Shown here piece after piece: positions 1-8,115 of a stretch of 37,407 nucleotides of DNA (its first letter is position 1; the number at the start of each line of letters is the position of its first letter). The notes under the pieces are model-generated. The model saw only the letters and a program-made list of their open reading frames with translations. It did not search any database and was not told the origin of the DNA. The translations under genes and the position numbers were made by a program. This DNA is from a cf. Phormidesmis sp. LEGE 11477 (GTDB lineage: Bacteria; Cyanobacteriota; Cyanobacteriia; Phormidesmidales; Phormidesmidaceae), in NCBI RefSeq assembly GCF_015207105.1, contig NZ_JADEXO010000055.1, forward strand, positions 1 through 37,407, given 5' to 3'.

Positions 1-3000
1 TTCGACTCAGAGACAGATACTGGAAGACTCAGTCCACCAGACCCGGCAGCTTCTAACCAGCTTTTCACTGATCTGGTTCCTCTTTTAATCGCCGAAAATA
101 GAGGAGAGTTAACCTGTCAGCTCGCCTACCTTTGGGCCATAGATGACCAACAGGCTACAAATGAACAAACTACAGACGATCTTTTAGTACAAGAAAGAAT
201 CTGTGGTGGACTACTGCACTTAGTACAAACCCTCACCCAGTTTCCAGCCCTAGATACGCGGCTGTGGCTGATCACCCAAAATGCCCAGTCTATAGATTCT
301 CCAACTGCGCTTAATCTTCAGCAGTCACCGCTGTGGGGCCTATCGCGTACTTTGCGCCTAGAGCAGCCTAAACTAAACTGCACTTCAATAGATCTCTCCA
401 AATCTTTCTCTGCTACAGAGCGCGATCTATTGCTGCAAGATCTTTGCGCCCCTGACCTAGAAGAACAGATTGCCTATCGCCAAGATAGTCGTTTGGCTGC
501 AAGGCTCTTGCCAAAAAGCAAGGCAGCTCAGCCATTGAAAAAACCAGAGGTGAGCAAACTAGACGCGAGCAAACCAAACAACGCCGCCTTTCGCCTTGGA
601 TTGTCTCGTTACGGTGTGTTAGACGATCTGGCTCTACTGCCAGTAGACAGACAGCCGCCCGCCGCCGGAGAAGTCGAAATTCAAGTAAAAGCGTCGGGGC
701 TAAATTTTCGAGACGTGCTGAATGCGCTAGGAATGCTTCAGTCTGTTTTAGAAGAAATGGGGTTTCAGAGCCCGACCGAAGTGCCTTTTGGTGGCGAATG
801 CGCTGGGGTGGTGACAGCGGTAGGAGAAGGTGTCAATCATCTGCAGATAGGCGATGAAGTGATCGCCGCCCAAGCGGTTGGCAGCCTCAGACAGTTTGTG
901 ACGGTGCCGGCAGATTTTGTGGTCGCAAAGCCAGCGGCGATGAGCTTTGCAGAGGCGGCGACGGTACCGACGACTTTTTTGACGGCTTATTATGGCTTGG
1001 TGAACTGCGCCGGGTTGACAGCAGGTGATTCTTCGCGGAACGGCAGAGCCAAACGAATTCTCATTCATTCAGCCGCTGGCGGTGTGGGTCAAGCTGCCGT
1101 GCAGATTGCTCAGCATCTAGGCGCTGAAGTTTTTGCGACGGCGAGTCCGCCAAAGTGGGATTTCCTGCGATCGCTTGGCATTAAGCACGTGATGAATTCA
1201 CGCACGCTCGACTTTGCCGAAGAGATCTTAGCCGCGACCGCAGGCGAAGGCGTTGATATCGTATTCAACAGTCTTAATGGAGAATTTATTGACAAAAGTT
1301 TGGAGGTATTAGCGCCGCAGGGTCGGTTTGTTGAAATTGGCAAAATCGGCATTTGGGATGCCGAAAAGATGCGTCAGACCCGCGCCGATATCGATTACTT
1401 CCCGTTCGATTTGCTAGAGGTTTCGACCAAAAATCCGCAGCTCGTTTCCCAGATTTTGAGCGAGGTGATGGCGCAGTTCGAGGCAAAGAATTTTCAAGCG
1501 CTGCCTAAAACGGTTTTTCCGATAGAGTTTGCGCCTGATGCTTTTCGCTACATGGCCCAGGCCAGACATATTGGTAAGGTGGTGCTGACGCTGAGTGCGA
1601 TCGCAGCAGGTCAGCCGCTAATCAATTCACAGGCGGCGTATCTGATCACAGGCGGACTCGGCGCGCTCGGCCTAAAGCTAGCCCAGTGGCTCACCGAGCA
1701 AGGGGCCAGGCATTTGATTTTGCTGGGTAGGCGATCGCCCACCGCTGCGGCTCAGAAAATAATCAACGAACTCCAACAGTCTGGTTCAACCATTCAAACT
1801 ATTCAGGCGGATATCTCCAAACTATCCGATCTCGAATCTGCCTTATCTCCTTATCTCGTATCAGAGGCCAGCACGCCTTTGAAGGGCGTCTTCCATCTAG
1901 CTGGAACCCTAGAAGATGGTCTACTGACCAATCAATCTTGGCAAAGCTTCGACAAAGTCATGACGCCAAAGCTATCAGGCGCTTGGAATCTGCACGAGCT
2001 GACGAAATCTATAGACCTCGATCATTTTGTTTGTTTCTCTTCTATCGTCTCTTTGATGGGCTCATTAGGACAGAGCAACTATGCTGCGGCTAACGCTTTC
2101 TTAGATAGTCTTGCCCATCACCGTCAGAGTCTGGGGCTGCCAGCGCTTAGCCTCAACTGGGGGCCGTGGGCCGAGGCGGGCATGGTCGCTGAGCTAGATG
2201 AACGCAGCCAAAATCGCATGGCCGAGCAAGGACTCACGCAGATTCCTCCGGCAGTCGGCCTAGATTTGATGTCTCAGCTAATGCAGCAGGCCAAAGCTCA
2301 GGTCGGTGTTATTCCGATCGACTGGGCTACTTTCATGGCCTCTGCTAGCGGCCAGGCCAGCGGTGCGAATTCACGCCTACTATCAGCATTACAGCCGACT
2401 GAGTCTCTACAAAAACCACTTGTCCGCTCTAGCGTGCTAAAACAGCTAGCGAAGAGTGAGAAAGGTGATCGCGCCCCCATTCTTTCTGACTACCTTCGCA
2501 CTCAGCTAGCCAAGGTAATGGGCTTTAGCGCTGCTGAGGCGATTGATCCTAATGAGCAGTTTGGCGATCTGGGCATGGATTCTCTAATGGCTGTAGAATT
2601 CAGCAATCGCCTACAGAAAAATCTCAACCATCCCATCCCTCAAACCTTAGCCTTTGACTATCCTACGGTCAGCGCACTGGCAAATTATCTCTCCCAAGAG
2701 ATTGTTGTAGATGACTCTTTCCAAGAAGAATTAGAAGATGAAATAGAGCAAAAGGAGTTAGAGGAACTCAAGGAGTCAGAGAATCCGAAGCAGCCAGCAA
2801 AAGATTCTAGGATCGATCATTCTTCCCTAGATCAGCTAACTGAGACAAACGGCTCAAACGACTCAAGCAGCTCAAACGGAAAAGGTAAACCGCATGACTT
2901 CCAAGAAGTGACTGCTCATCCCTCTGGCCAAAAAGTAACTAATGATCAGTCGGAGCTGCTAGAGCCGTACGTAGCTTATAATCCACCTTCGGAACATTAT

Positions 3001-4203
3001 GAATTCTCTCAGCTTCCTGACTATCGCCGTCTGCGTCAGGATCTAGATCGCGTTGAACAATTAGGTAATCCTTTCTTTTCTGTGCATGAGGGCACCGCAA
3101 AAGACACGACACAGATTGCAGGGCGATCGCTGATCAACTATGCCAGCTACAACTATCTGGGGCTATCTGGCGATCCGAGATTAAACCAGGCTGCACAGGA
3201 TGCGATCGCCCAGTACGGCACCTCAGTCTCAGCCAGTCGGGTTGTCTCTGGTGAACGCCCAGTTCATCAACAGCTAGAGAAAGGACTAGCCAGATTTCTA
3301 GGAACTGAGGACTGCATCGCTTATATCGGTGGCCACGCTACCAACGTCACCACCATCGGTCACTTATTTCAAGAAAAAGATCTGATTTTGTATGACGCGC
3401 TCAGTCACAACAGCATCCGAGAAGGCTGCAACCTTTCGGGCGCAACCGCGATGGAGTTTGCTCATAACGATTGGCAGGCGCTGAGTCAACTGCTAAGAAA
3501 GCACCGCCGTCATTACGAGAAAGTGCTCATTGCCGTTGAGGGCGTGTACAGCACTGACGGCGACTTGGCACCACTGCCCGAGTTTGTACGGCTAAAAGCA
3601 GAGCACAAAACCTTTTTGCTAGTAGATGAGGCGCATTCTATTGGGGTGTTAGGCAGTACCGGACGGGGCGTGGGGGAACATTTTGGCATTGACCCGAATG
3701 CTGTCGATATGTGGATGGGCACGCTGAGCAAATCTTTCGCCAGCTGCGGTGGCTATATCGCTGGTCGCGCTGAGCTAGTTGAGTACCTGAAATATACAGC
3801 GCCCGGTTTTGTATTTAGTGTGGGGATGGCACCGTCTAATGCAGCGGCGGCGCTAGAAGCTCTAAAGATCATGGAAAGCGAACCTGCCCTCGTCGCCCAG
3901 GTTCAACAGAAATCACGTCTCTTTCTAACCTTGGCCCAAGAAAGCGGCCTGAACACAGGCAATAGCCACGATTCTCCGGTTATTCCTATTATCGTGGGCG
4001 AGCCGTACAAAGCTGTGCAGCTTTCTCATACTTTGTTTCAGCAGGGGATTAACGTACAGCCGATGGTTTATCCTTCTGTGCCTTATGATTCAGCTCGGCT
4101 GAGATTTTTCCTGAGTTCGCTGCATACAGAAGCGCAAATTCGACAGACTGTGAAGGTGATCGCAGATGAGCTGATGATTTTAAATATGGTGTCTCAAAAG
4201 TGA
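1..4203 (+). CDS. Type I polyketide synthase, C-terminal part (ER-KR-ACP) with terminal alpha-oxoamine synthase domain; 5' end outside window
   Basis: The frame is open from base 1, so this is the last 1400 residues of a larger protein; an internal TTG at 352 is not the start. Domains in window residue numbers: KR structural subdomain about 20-165 (ends in a PLWGLSRTLRLEQP-type motif); enoyl reductase of the MDR family about 200-530, with NAD(P)H loop SAAGGVGQAAV at 357-367; ketoreductase about 545-780, with TGGLGALG and the S/Y/N set in FSSIVS and SNYAAAN; ACP about 825-900, with phosphopantetheine Ser861 in GMDSLMA; an acidic Ser/Asn linker; then a class II PLP aminotransferase fold about 1000-1395, with VDEAHSIG and Schiff-base Lys1244 in GTLSKSF. 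AOS domains of the BioF/KBL/SPT family release an acyl-ACP by decarboxylative condensation with an amino acid, giving an alpha-amino ketone. KS and AT must lie upstream. No thioesterase is present, so AOS is the likely release step. Amino acid and chain length cannot be read from here. Confidence 0.95.
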   Translation, partial: FDSETDTGRLSPPDPAASNQLFTDLVPLLIAENRGELTCQLAYLWAIDDQQATNEQTTDDLLVQERICGGLLHLVQTLTQFPALDTRLWLITQNAQSIDSPTALNLQQSPLWGLSRTLRLEQPKLNCTSIDLSKSFSATERDLLLQDLCAPDLEEQIAYRQDSRLAARLLPKSKAAQPLKKPEVSKLDASKPNNAAFRLGLSRYGVLDDLALLPVDRQPPAAGEVEIQVKASGLNFRDVLNALGMLQSVLEEMGFQSPTEVPFGGECAGVVTAVGEGVNHLQIGDEVIAAQAVGSLRQFVTVPADFVVAKPAAMSFAEAATVPTTFLTAYYGLVNCAGLTAGDSSRNGRAKRILIHSAAGGVGQAAVQIAQHLGAEVFATASPPKWDFLRSLGIKHVMNSRTLDFAEEILAATAGEGVDIVFNSLNGEFIDKSLEVLAPQGRFVEIGKIGIWDAEKMRQTRADIDYFPFDLLEVSTKNPQLVSQILSEVMAQFEAKNFQALPKTVFPIEFAPDAFRYMAQARHIGKVVLTLSAIAAGQPLINSQAAYLITGGLGALGLKLAQWLTEQGARHLILLGRRSPTAAAQKIINELQQSGSTIQTIQADISKLSDLESALSPYLVSEASTPLKGVFHLAGTLEDGLLTNQSWQSFDKVMTPKLSGAWNLHELTKSIDLDHFVCFSSIVSLMGSLGQSNYAAANAFLDSLAHHRQSLGLPALSLNWGPWAEAGMVAELDERSQNRMAEQGLTQIPPAVGLDLMSQLMQQAKAQVGVIPIDWATFMASASGQASGANSRLLSALQPTESLQKPLVRSSVLKQLAKSEKGDRAPILSDYLRTQLAKVMGFSAAEAIDPNEQFGDLGMDSLMAVEFSNRLQKNLNHPIPQTLAFDYPTVSALANYLSQEIVVDDSFQEELEDEIEQKELEELKESENPKQPAKDSRIDHSSLDQLTETNGSNDSSSSNGKGKPHDFQEVTAHPSGQKVTNDQSELLEPYVAYNPPSEHYEFSQLPDYRRLRQDLDRVEQLGNPFFSVHEGTAKDTTQIAGRSLINYASYNYLGLSGDPRLNQAAQDAIAQYGTSVSASRVVSGERPVHQQLEKGLARFLGTEDCIAYIGGHATNVTTIGHLFQEKDLILYDALSHNSIREGCNLSGATAMEFAHNDWQALSQLLRKHRRHYEKVLIAVEGVYSTDGDLAPLPEFVRLKAEHKTFLLVDEAHSIGVLGSTGRGVGEHFGIDPNAVDMWMGTLSKSFASCGGYIAGRAELVEYLKYTAPGFVFSVGMAPSNAAAALEALKIMESEPALVAQVQQKSRLFLTLAQESGLNTGNSHDSPVIPIIVGEPYKAVQLSHTLFQQGINVQPMVYPSVPYDSARLRFFLSSLHTEAQIRQTVKVIADELMILNMVSQK

Positions 4204-5342
4204 GTGTCTCACAGGTAAACAGCTCAGAACTAAACAGCTCAAAGGCAAACAGCCCAGACGTAATTCGTAACCCTCGCCACTATCGAATTGTTGCACTTCC
4301 AGGCGAGGGCATTGGGCCAGAAGTTGTCGAAGCTTGTTTGACTATTTTAGAGGCGATCGCCCTTACAGAAGGATTCACGATCACTGTCGAACGCGCCCTC
4401 ATCGGTGGACCTGCTCGTAAACAGTTCGGCAGTCCGCTCCCTGCTGAAACGTTACGACTCTGTGAGAGATCAGACGGTATTCTGTTCGGCGCAGTGACCC
4501 AAGGCGGTTTGCTAGAATTACGCCGTCATTTTGACCTATTCACCAACCTGCGCCCCGTTCGCCCGTCACCTAGCCTGATCAATGCCTCGCCGATTAAAGC
4601 AGAGCGATTAGCAGATGTAGATTTGTTGTTCGTGCGTGAGCTAGTCAGTGGAATTTACTTTGGGCTATCGGGCCGGAAGACTGACGAGAATGGGCCTTAT
4701 GGATTTCATACGATGCGCTATGCAGACCAGGAAATTCGGCGGGTGGCGAAGGTGGCTTTGGGCTACGCGAGCAGGCGGCGATCGCACTTGGTAGTAGCAC
4801 ACAAAGAAAATGCTCTACCGCATCTACCTTGGTCACGGCTAGTAGCGGAAGAGGCGATCGCATTCCCTACTGTCAAAGTAGAGCCGATGCTAGTCGATAA
4901 CCTGGCGATGCAGCTAGTCATCCGGCCACGAGACTTTGACGTCGTCTTGGCTGGAAATTTGTTTGGTGATATTTTGAGTGACTTAGGGGGTGCGATCGCC
5001 GGATCGATTGGCCTGCTCGGTTCGGCTAGCCTCAATGCAGAGGGGTTTGGTCTATACGAAGCCGTTCACGGCACCGCCCCTGACATTGCGGGCAAAGGCA
5101 TTGCTAATCCGCTGGGTACCCTTGCAGGCGTCATCCTGATGCTAGAGCAGTGGGGCGAACAAAAAGCCGCTGATCGGCTTGCCAATATTCAGGCAAGTAT
5201 TCTTGCACAGGGGTATAGAACCTTCGATCTCACGTCTAATCTCACCTCTGATATCACTTTACAGTCCGCTTCCGCCTCAGAAACCGTGCTGACCACCGCC
5301 GCGCTAACTGACTTATTTTTGATGCATATTCGAGAGCCTTAA
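4200..5342 (+). CDS. Isopropylmalate/isocitrate dehydrogenase-family beta-decarboxylating dehydrogenase
   Basis: 380 residues from a GTG that overlaps the PKS stop as GTGA, implying translational coupling. The family oxidises and decarboxylates 3-substituted malates with NAD(P)+ and Mg2+. Visible hallmarks: LPGEGIGPEV (34-42), NLRPVRP with substrate-binding arginines (116-122), RELVSGIYFG (146-154), catalytic Lys202 in AHKEN, VDNLAMQL (232-239), metal-binding Asp257 and Asp261 in GNLFGDILSD, and nucleotide-binding HGTAPDIAG (290-298). All key positions look intact. The first 27 residues are an extension carrying three copies of a five-residue repeat. It resembles LeuB, but its place directly behind a PKS-AOS gene suggests a specialised role, such as supplying a 2-oxo acid that becomes the amino-acid partner of the AOS domain; that role is inferred. 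It could instead be a displaced leuB. Confidence 0.88.
   Translation: MSVSQVNSSELNSSKANSPDVIRNPRHYRIVALPGEGIGPEVVEACLTILEAIALTEGFTITVERALIGGPARKQFGSPLPAETLRLCERSDGILFGAVTQGGLLELRRHFDLFTNLRPVRPSPSLINASPIKAERLADVDLLFVRELVSGIYFGLSGRKTDENGPYGFHTMRYADQEIRRVAKVALGYASRRRSHLVVAHKENALPHLPWSRLVAEEAIAFPTVKVEPMLVDNLAMQLVIRPRDFDVVLAGNLFGDILSDLGGAIAGSIGLLGSASLNAEGFGLYEAVHGTAPDIAGKGIANPLGTLAGVILMLEQWGEQKAADRLANIQASILAQGYRTFDLTSNLTSDITLQSASASETVLTTAALTDLFLMHIREP
4215..4259 (+). repeat. In-frame 15-bp tandem repeat, three copies
   Basis: Three consecutive 15-bp units (4215-4229, 4230-4244, 4245-4259) share the core AAACAGCTCA or AAACAGCCCA. They encode VNSSE, LNSSK and ANSPD in the N-terminal extension of the dehydrogenase-like protein. 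The unit length keeps the reading frame. Confidence 0.8.
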
Positions 5343-5359
5343 ACAGGTAGAATACCTGT
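5343..5359. promoter_or_regulatory. Perfect 7-bp inverted repeat directly after the dehydrogenase stop codon
   Basis: ACAGGTA, spacer GAA, TACCTGT begins one base after the TAA. No T-run follows, so it is a poor intrinsic terminator. It could be an operator for the gene at 5421 or a small mRNA-stabilising hairpin. Confidence 0.4.
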
Positions 5360-5420
5360 CAATTGCTTAATTTCTACATAGCCTAATTCCGTCAGCTTGA
5401 TTCTGCGTAGCCTAATTTAT

Positions 5421-6383
5421 ATGTCTTTTAACCCTATGAATCGTCAGAAGAATACGTTTGGTATGCTGCTGCTGAGTGCTGTCTGCTTAGTCGGTGCTGG
5501 TAACACTGCCGCTGCTGAACCCGTCGCAGAAACAGAATCTCCTCAAATAGAAACTTCTCGGACTCTACTCCCGTTAGCAGAAGAAACCTCTGCGGATTAT
5601 TCTCCTTTTCTAATCCCCGAAACAGAACAAGCTATCGAGCAAAGTATTAGTCAGCACAATATTGATGATCTGACTGTTGAATGGCAAAGCTTTGCTCAAC
5701 AAGACTCTGTTCAACAAATCTCTGCTCAACAAGATTCTGAGCGATTGGCTCTTGAAGAAAGATTAGCGCTTGCAGAAAGAAGTATTACACAAAGCCGGGA
5801 AGAGAGAGACTATCAGACAACAGAAAACCAGGTGATAGAACTAGAGAGTGAAAGCTCTGTCTATGACGAGAGTCCGGCGCTGCTGACTCAGGTGAATGGA
5901 GATAAAGCACCACCCAAGTTTGGGCAGGCAGGTAAACAGCGCTGGTATGTTCAAGGGGGCTTGGGCGCAGACTTTGATGATGATCTATTTGGATTAGTTG
6001 GTGCTGGTGTTTCCCACTTTTTCTACAACGGCCATAGCATCAACCTCGAACTCAACGGCTTAGCTGTCGATCAGCAAGGCAATAATGCAGTTGGCTTAAA
6101 CCTGGCCTTGTTGGTGCGATCGCACTGGATACGCGGCGAAAACTGGTCTATCTACGTCGACGGTGGCGCGGGTCTGCTCACTACCAACAACGACGTTCCC
6201 GACGCCGGCTCTAGCTTCAACTTCACCCCTCAAATTGGCGGCGGTGCTACCTTCGCCGTTAACGACACCCAGCGAATCATGACCGGCTTGCGTTGGTATC
6301 ACATCTCCAACGCCGGTACCTTCGACGCCAACCCTGGCCTAGATGCCCTCTACGGCTACGTCGGCTACAACTTCCCCTTCTAG
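5421..6383 (+). CDS. PagL-like lipid A 3-O-deacylase (acyloxyacyl hydrolase family), outer membrane
   Basis: 320 residues from ATG 5421 (ATG 5436 is also possible; the open frame extends to a TTG at 5397, but the signal peptide begins near the ATGs). A signal peptide (hydrophobic core GMLLLSAVCLVGAG, Ala-rich cleavage region about residues 28-32) is followed by a Gln/Glu-rich segment (about 33-165) and then an amphipathic beta-barrel (about 172-320) ending in aromatic YNFPF, as outer-membrane proteins do. The WYHISNAG segment (292-299) matches the His-x-Ser-Asn motif of PagL, where His and Ser belong to the catalytic triad; the third acid would be near Asp308. PagL enzymes remove an acyl chain from lipid A. 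The long Q/E-rich segment is unusual against the roughly 170-residue classical enzymes. Activity on cyanobacterial lipid A is inferred. Confidence 0.72.
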   Translation: MSFNPMNRQKNTFGMLLLSAVCLVGAGNTAAAEPVAETESPQIETSRTLLPLAEETSADYSPFLIPETEQAIEQSISQHNIDDLTVEWQSFAQQDSVQQISAQQDSERLALEERLALAERSITQSREERDYQTTENQVIELESESSVYDESPALLTQVNGDKAPPKFGQAGKQRWYVQGGLGADFDDDLFGLVGAGVSHFFYNGHSINLELNGLAVDQQGNNAVGLNLALLVRSHWIRGENWSIYVDGGAGLLTTNNDVPDAGSSFNFTPQIGGGATFAVNDTQRIMTGLRWYHISNAGTFDANPGLDALYGYVGYNFPF

Positions 6384-6393
6384 ATCTTTACTG

Positions 6394-6428
6394 CATCGTT
6401 CATCGTTCATCGTTCATCGTTCATCCTT
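6394..6428. repeat. Heptanucleotide tandem repeat (CATCGTT)n
   Basis: Four perfect CATCGTT units (6394-6421) and one variant CATCCTT (6422-6428) fill the short gap between the PagL-like and MAPEG genes. Such heptamer tracts (STRR type) are typical of cyanobacterial intergenic DNA and vary in copy number. Confidence 0.9.
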
Positions 6429-6435
6429 CTCTCCT

Positions 6436-6825
6436 ATGCCTACCGAACTCATCTGCCTTCTCTTGCTCGCCCTTTGGTCCATTCCGCTCAATCATATTCC
6501 CGCGCTGGGTCGGGTATCTGAAGCAGGTATCGAATGGGCAGCGGGCAATCGCGACAAATATGTAGAAGGTCCCCCTTGGATAGGCCGAGCAGACAGGGCT
6601 CAGCGCAACCATCATGACAATCTAGCGATGATTGCAGCCGTGATTTTGATCGCGCAGGTGGCAGGGCAGACGGATGAATGGACAGCAAATGCAGCGATCG
6701 CAGTTCTCGCTTTTAGAGTTCTGCACGGTGTGGCCTACATTGCCGGATTTGGGCCAGTGCGATCGCTCGCCTACGTCGGTTCTATTGTTGGACTAGGCGT
6801 TATTGTCTGGCGCATCTTTATTTGA
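6436..6825 (+). CDS. MAPEG family integral membrane protein
   Basis: 129 residues from ATG 6436; the open frame continues upstream through the heptamer repeat, but that part is low-complexity and unlikely to be translated. There are four hydrophobic segments (about 4-22, 62-78, 84-104, 108-127). A polar stretch RADRAQRNHHDN (51-62) matches the MAPEG signature (R-A-x-R-A-H-x-N type) that binds glutathione in eukaryotic members. MAPEG proteins are small four-helix membrane proteins, some being glutathione transferases or peroxidases; the bacterial substrate is usually unknown. It follows the PagL-like gene by about 50 bp and may be co-transcribed. A 17-bp tandem duplication lies across its stop codon. 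Confidence 0.8.
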   Translation: MPTELICLLLLALWSIPLNHIPALGRVSEAGIEWAAGNRDKYVEGPPWIGRADRAQRNHHDNLAMIAAVILIAQVAGQTDEWTANAAIAVLAFRVLHGVAYIAGFGPVRSLAYVGSIVGLGVIVWRIFI

Positions 6826-6846
6826 AACACATCTTTATTTGAAACA
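6813..6846. repeat. 17-bp perfect tandem duplication across a stop codon
   Basis: The 17-mer starting CATCTTTATTTG is present at 6813-6829 and again at 6830-6846, with a few further matching bases (CAT) after. The first copy contains the TGA stop of the MAPEG gene, so the duplication leaves the protein unchanged. It looks like recent slippage. Confidence 0.85.
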
Positions 6847-7072
6847 CATTAGAGGAGTTGATAGAGATGACTTTATTCTAGGAGTACAATCATCCAACGG
6901 TGTGGAGAGAATCGGTGATAGGCCGAACATCATCAGTTTGTATCTGCTTGCTACTGTGGAGTGTCGGACTGCTGTCGGAGCTAACGGTAATAGTCCTTTT
7001 ACAGGGTGAAAACTAGATAAGTCCTAACCCTGATGTTTATACTATCTCAATAGACTTCGACAAACTGACTCT
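6847..7072. other. Intergenic region upstream of the AraC-type regulator
   Basis: About 225 bp with no convincing gene. A 68-codon open frame running through it on + lacks protein-like composition. It presumably carries the promoter of the regulator at 7073; no clear -35/-10 pair was identified. Confidence 0.5.
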
Positions 7073-7999
7073 ATGAAGCAAGCCCCTTTCGGAATTAGGA
7101 AACAGCCCTCAGACGGGGCGGCGGCAGTTGACTTCACTAGAGACAGCGAAATCTTGCAGGTTTTTCCTTCTGGGTCGCTCCTTTCAAGCCAGCCAGGGCA
7201 GTGGAATGGAGTCCATCTAAGCTACTATCAGCACCGTCCTCATGAGCTGCCTGAAACAGTCTCTCATCAGCACTTGGTCTTAGTCCACTTAGCGGTTCCA
7301 ACCTGGGCCGAACAAAGATTAGACACTCAATTTCAGGAGAACCAGTTTCAGGTTGGCGACATTCTTATTGTTCCAGCCCAGATGTCCCACTACGCTTGCT
7401 GGGATACAGAGCATCGCTATCTAATTCTTAGTATTAACCCAACCGTCTTGAGAAATGCAGTCATGTCAACAGGGAGCTGTAATAAAGCTGAGTTGATACC
7501 TCACTTTGCAACAGCAGACCCATTAGTTCATGGAATAGGGTTAGCTCTAAAAGCCGAGCTTGAGTCGAATAGCTTAGGAGGACAGCTTTATGCAGACTCT
7601 CTCTGTAGCGCATTACTTAATCACTTAATTCGCCATTACACCGCTCAAAAGCCGACGCTTTCAGCTAAAGCAGGTGGACTATCAGGCTATCAACTGCGGC
7701 AGGTGCTCGAATACATTGACGCTTATCTATATCGTAAGCTCGCTTTAGCTGACCTTGCGGCGATCGCTCAGATGAGTCCTAGCTACTTTACGCAGCGCTT
7801 CAAAGAATCGACTGGATATACACCGCATCAGTACGTGATCCAGCACCGAGTTAAGCGGGCAAGGCAACTTCTGGTTGAAGGAAAGCTAGCGATCACAGAT
7901 GTAGCGCTTCAGGTCGGCTTTGCCCATCAAAGTCATCTCAACCGCCACTTCAAACGATGGCTTGGAGTCACACCAAAGACATTTCTCAATAGTCTGTAA
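7073..7999 (+). CDS. AraC family transcriptional regulator
   Basis: 308 residues from ATG 7073. The N-terminal part (about 40-130) looks like a cupin-type sensor (the GDILIVPAQMSHYACW stretch is typical of AraC ligand domains). The C-terminal about 100 residues hold the double helix-turn-helix of the family: first HTH about 222-243 (LALADLAAIAQMSPSYFTQR), second about 272-293 (ITDVALQVGFAHQSHLNRHF), ending in the usual GVTPKTF. It would bind DNA as an activator or repressor. The next genes downstream on the same strand are a DUF4079 protein (116 bp later) and an amine oxidase, which are the likely targets; the inducer is unknown. Confident on family, not on regulon. Confidence 0.92.
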   Translation: MKQAPFGIRKQPSDGAAAVDFTRDSEILQVFPSGSLLSSQPGQWNGVHLSYYQHRPHELPETVSHQHLVLVHLAVPTWAEQRLDTQFQENQFQVGDILIVPAQMSHYACWDTEHRYLILSINPTVLRNAVMSTGSCNKAELIPHFATADPLVHGIGLALKAELESNSLGGQLYADSLCSALLNHLIRHYTAQKPTLSAKAGGLSGYQLRQVLEYIDAYLYRKLALADLAAIAQMSPSYFTQRFKESTGYTPHQYVIQHRVKRARQLLVEGKLAITDVALQVGFAHQSHLNRHFKRWLGVTPKTFLNSL

Positions 8000-8115
8000 G
8001 AACGTGCTAAAAATCAGAGGAATCGGCAAGAAATTGAGAGCGTCTCTTCCTCATACTATTAGAGGTTCTTTTGATGGTGGCCTTGATAGGTCGTGATTGA
8101 TTGCTTAGTTCTACG

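Noticed and set aside
748-1486. Minus-strand ORFs inside the PKS gene
   Set aside because: Shadows of the conserved PKS frame, with no independent motifs.
352-4203. A PKS gene starting at 352
   Set aside because: The start codon there is an internal TTG; the same frame is open and homologous to a PKS ketoreductase structural subdomain from base 1.
6394-6428. CRISPR-like repeat
   Set aside because: Seven-base units in direct succession with no spacers; this is a simple tandem repeat.
6803-7009. 68-codon plus-strand ORF after the MAPEG gene
   Set aside because: Its start lies inside the MAPEG gene and it runs through the 17-bp duplication; no protein-like features.
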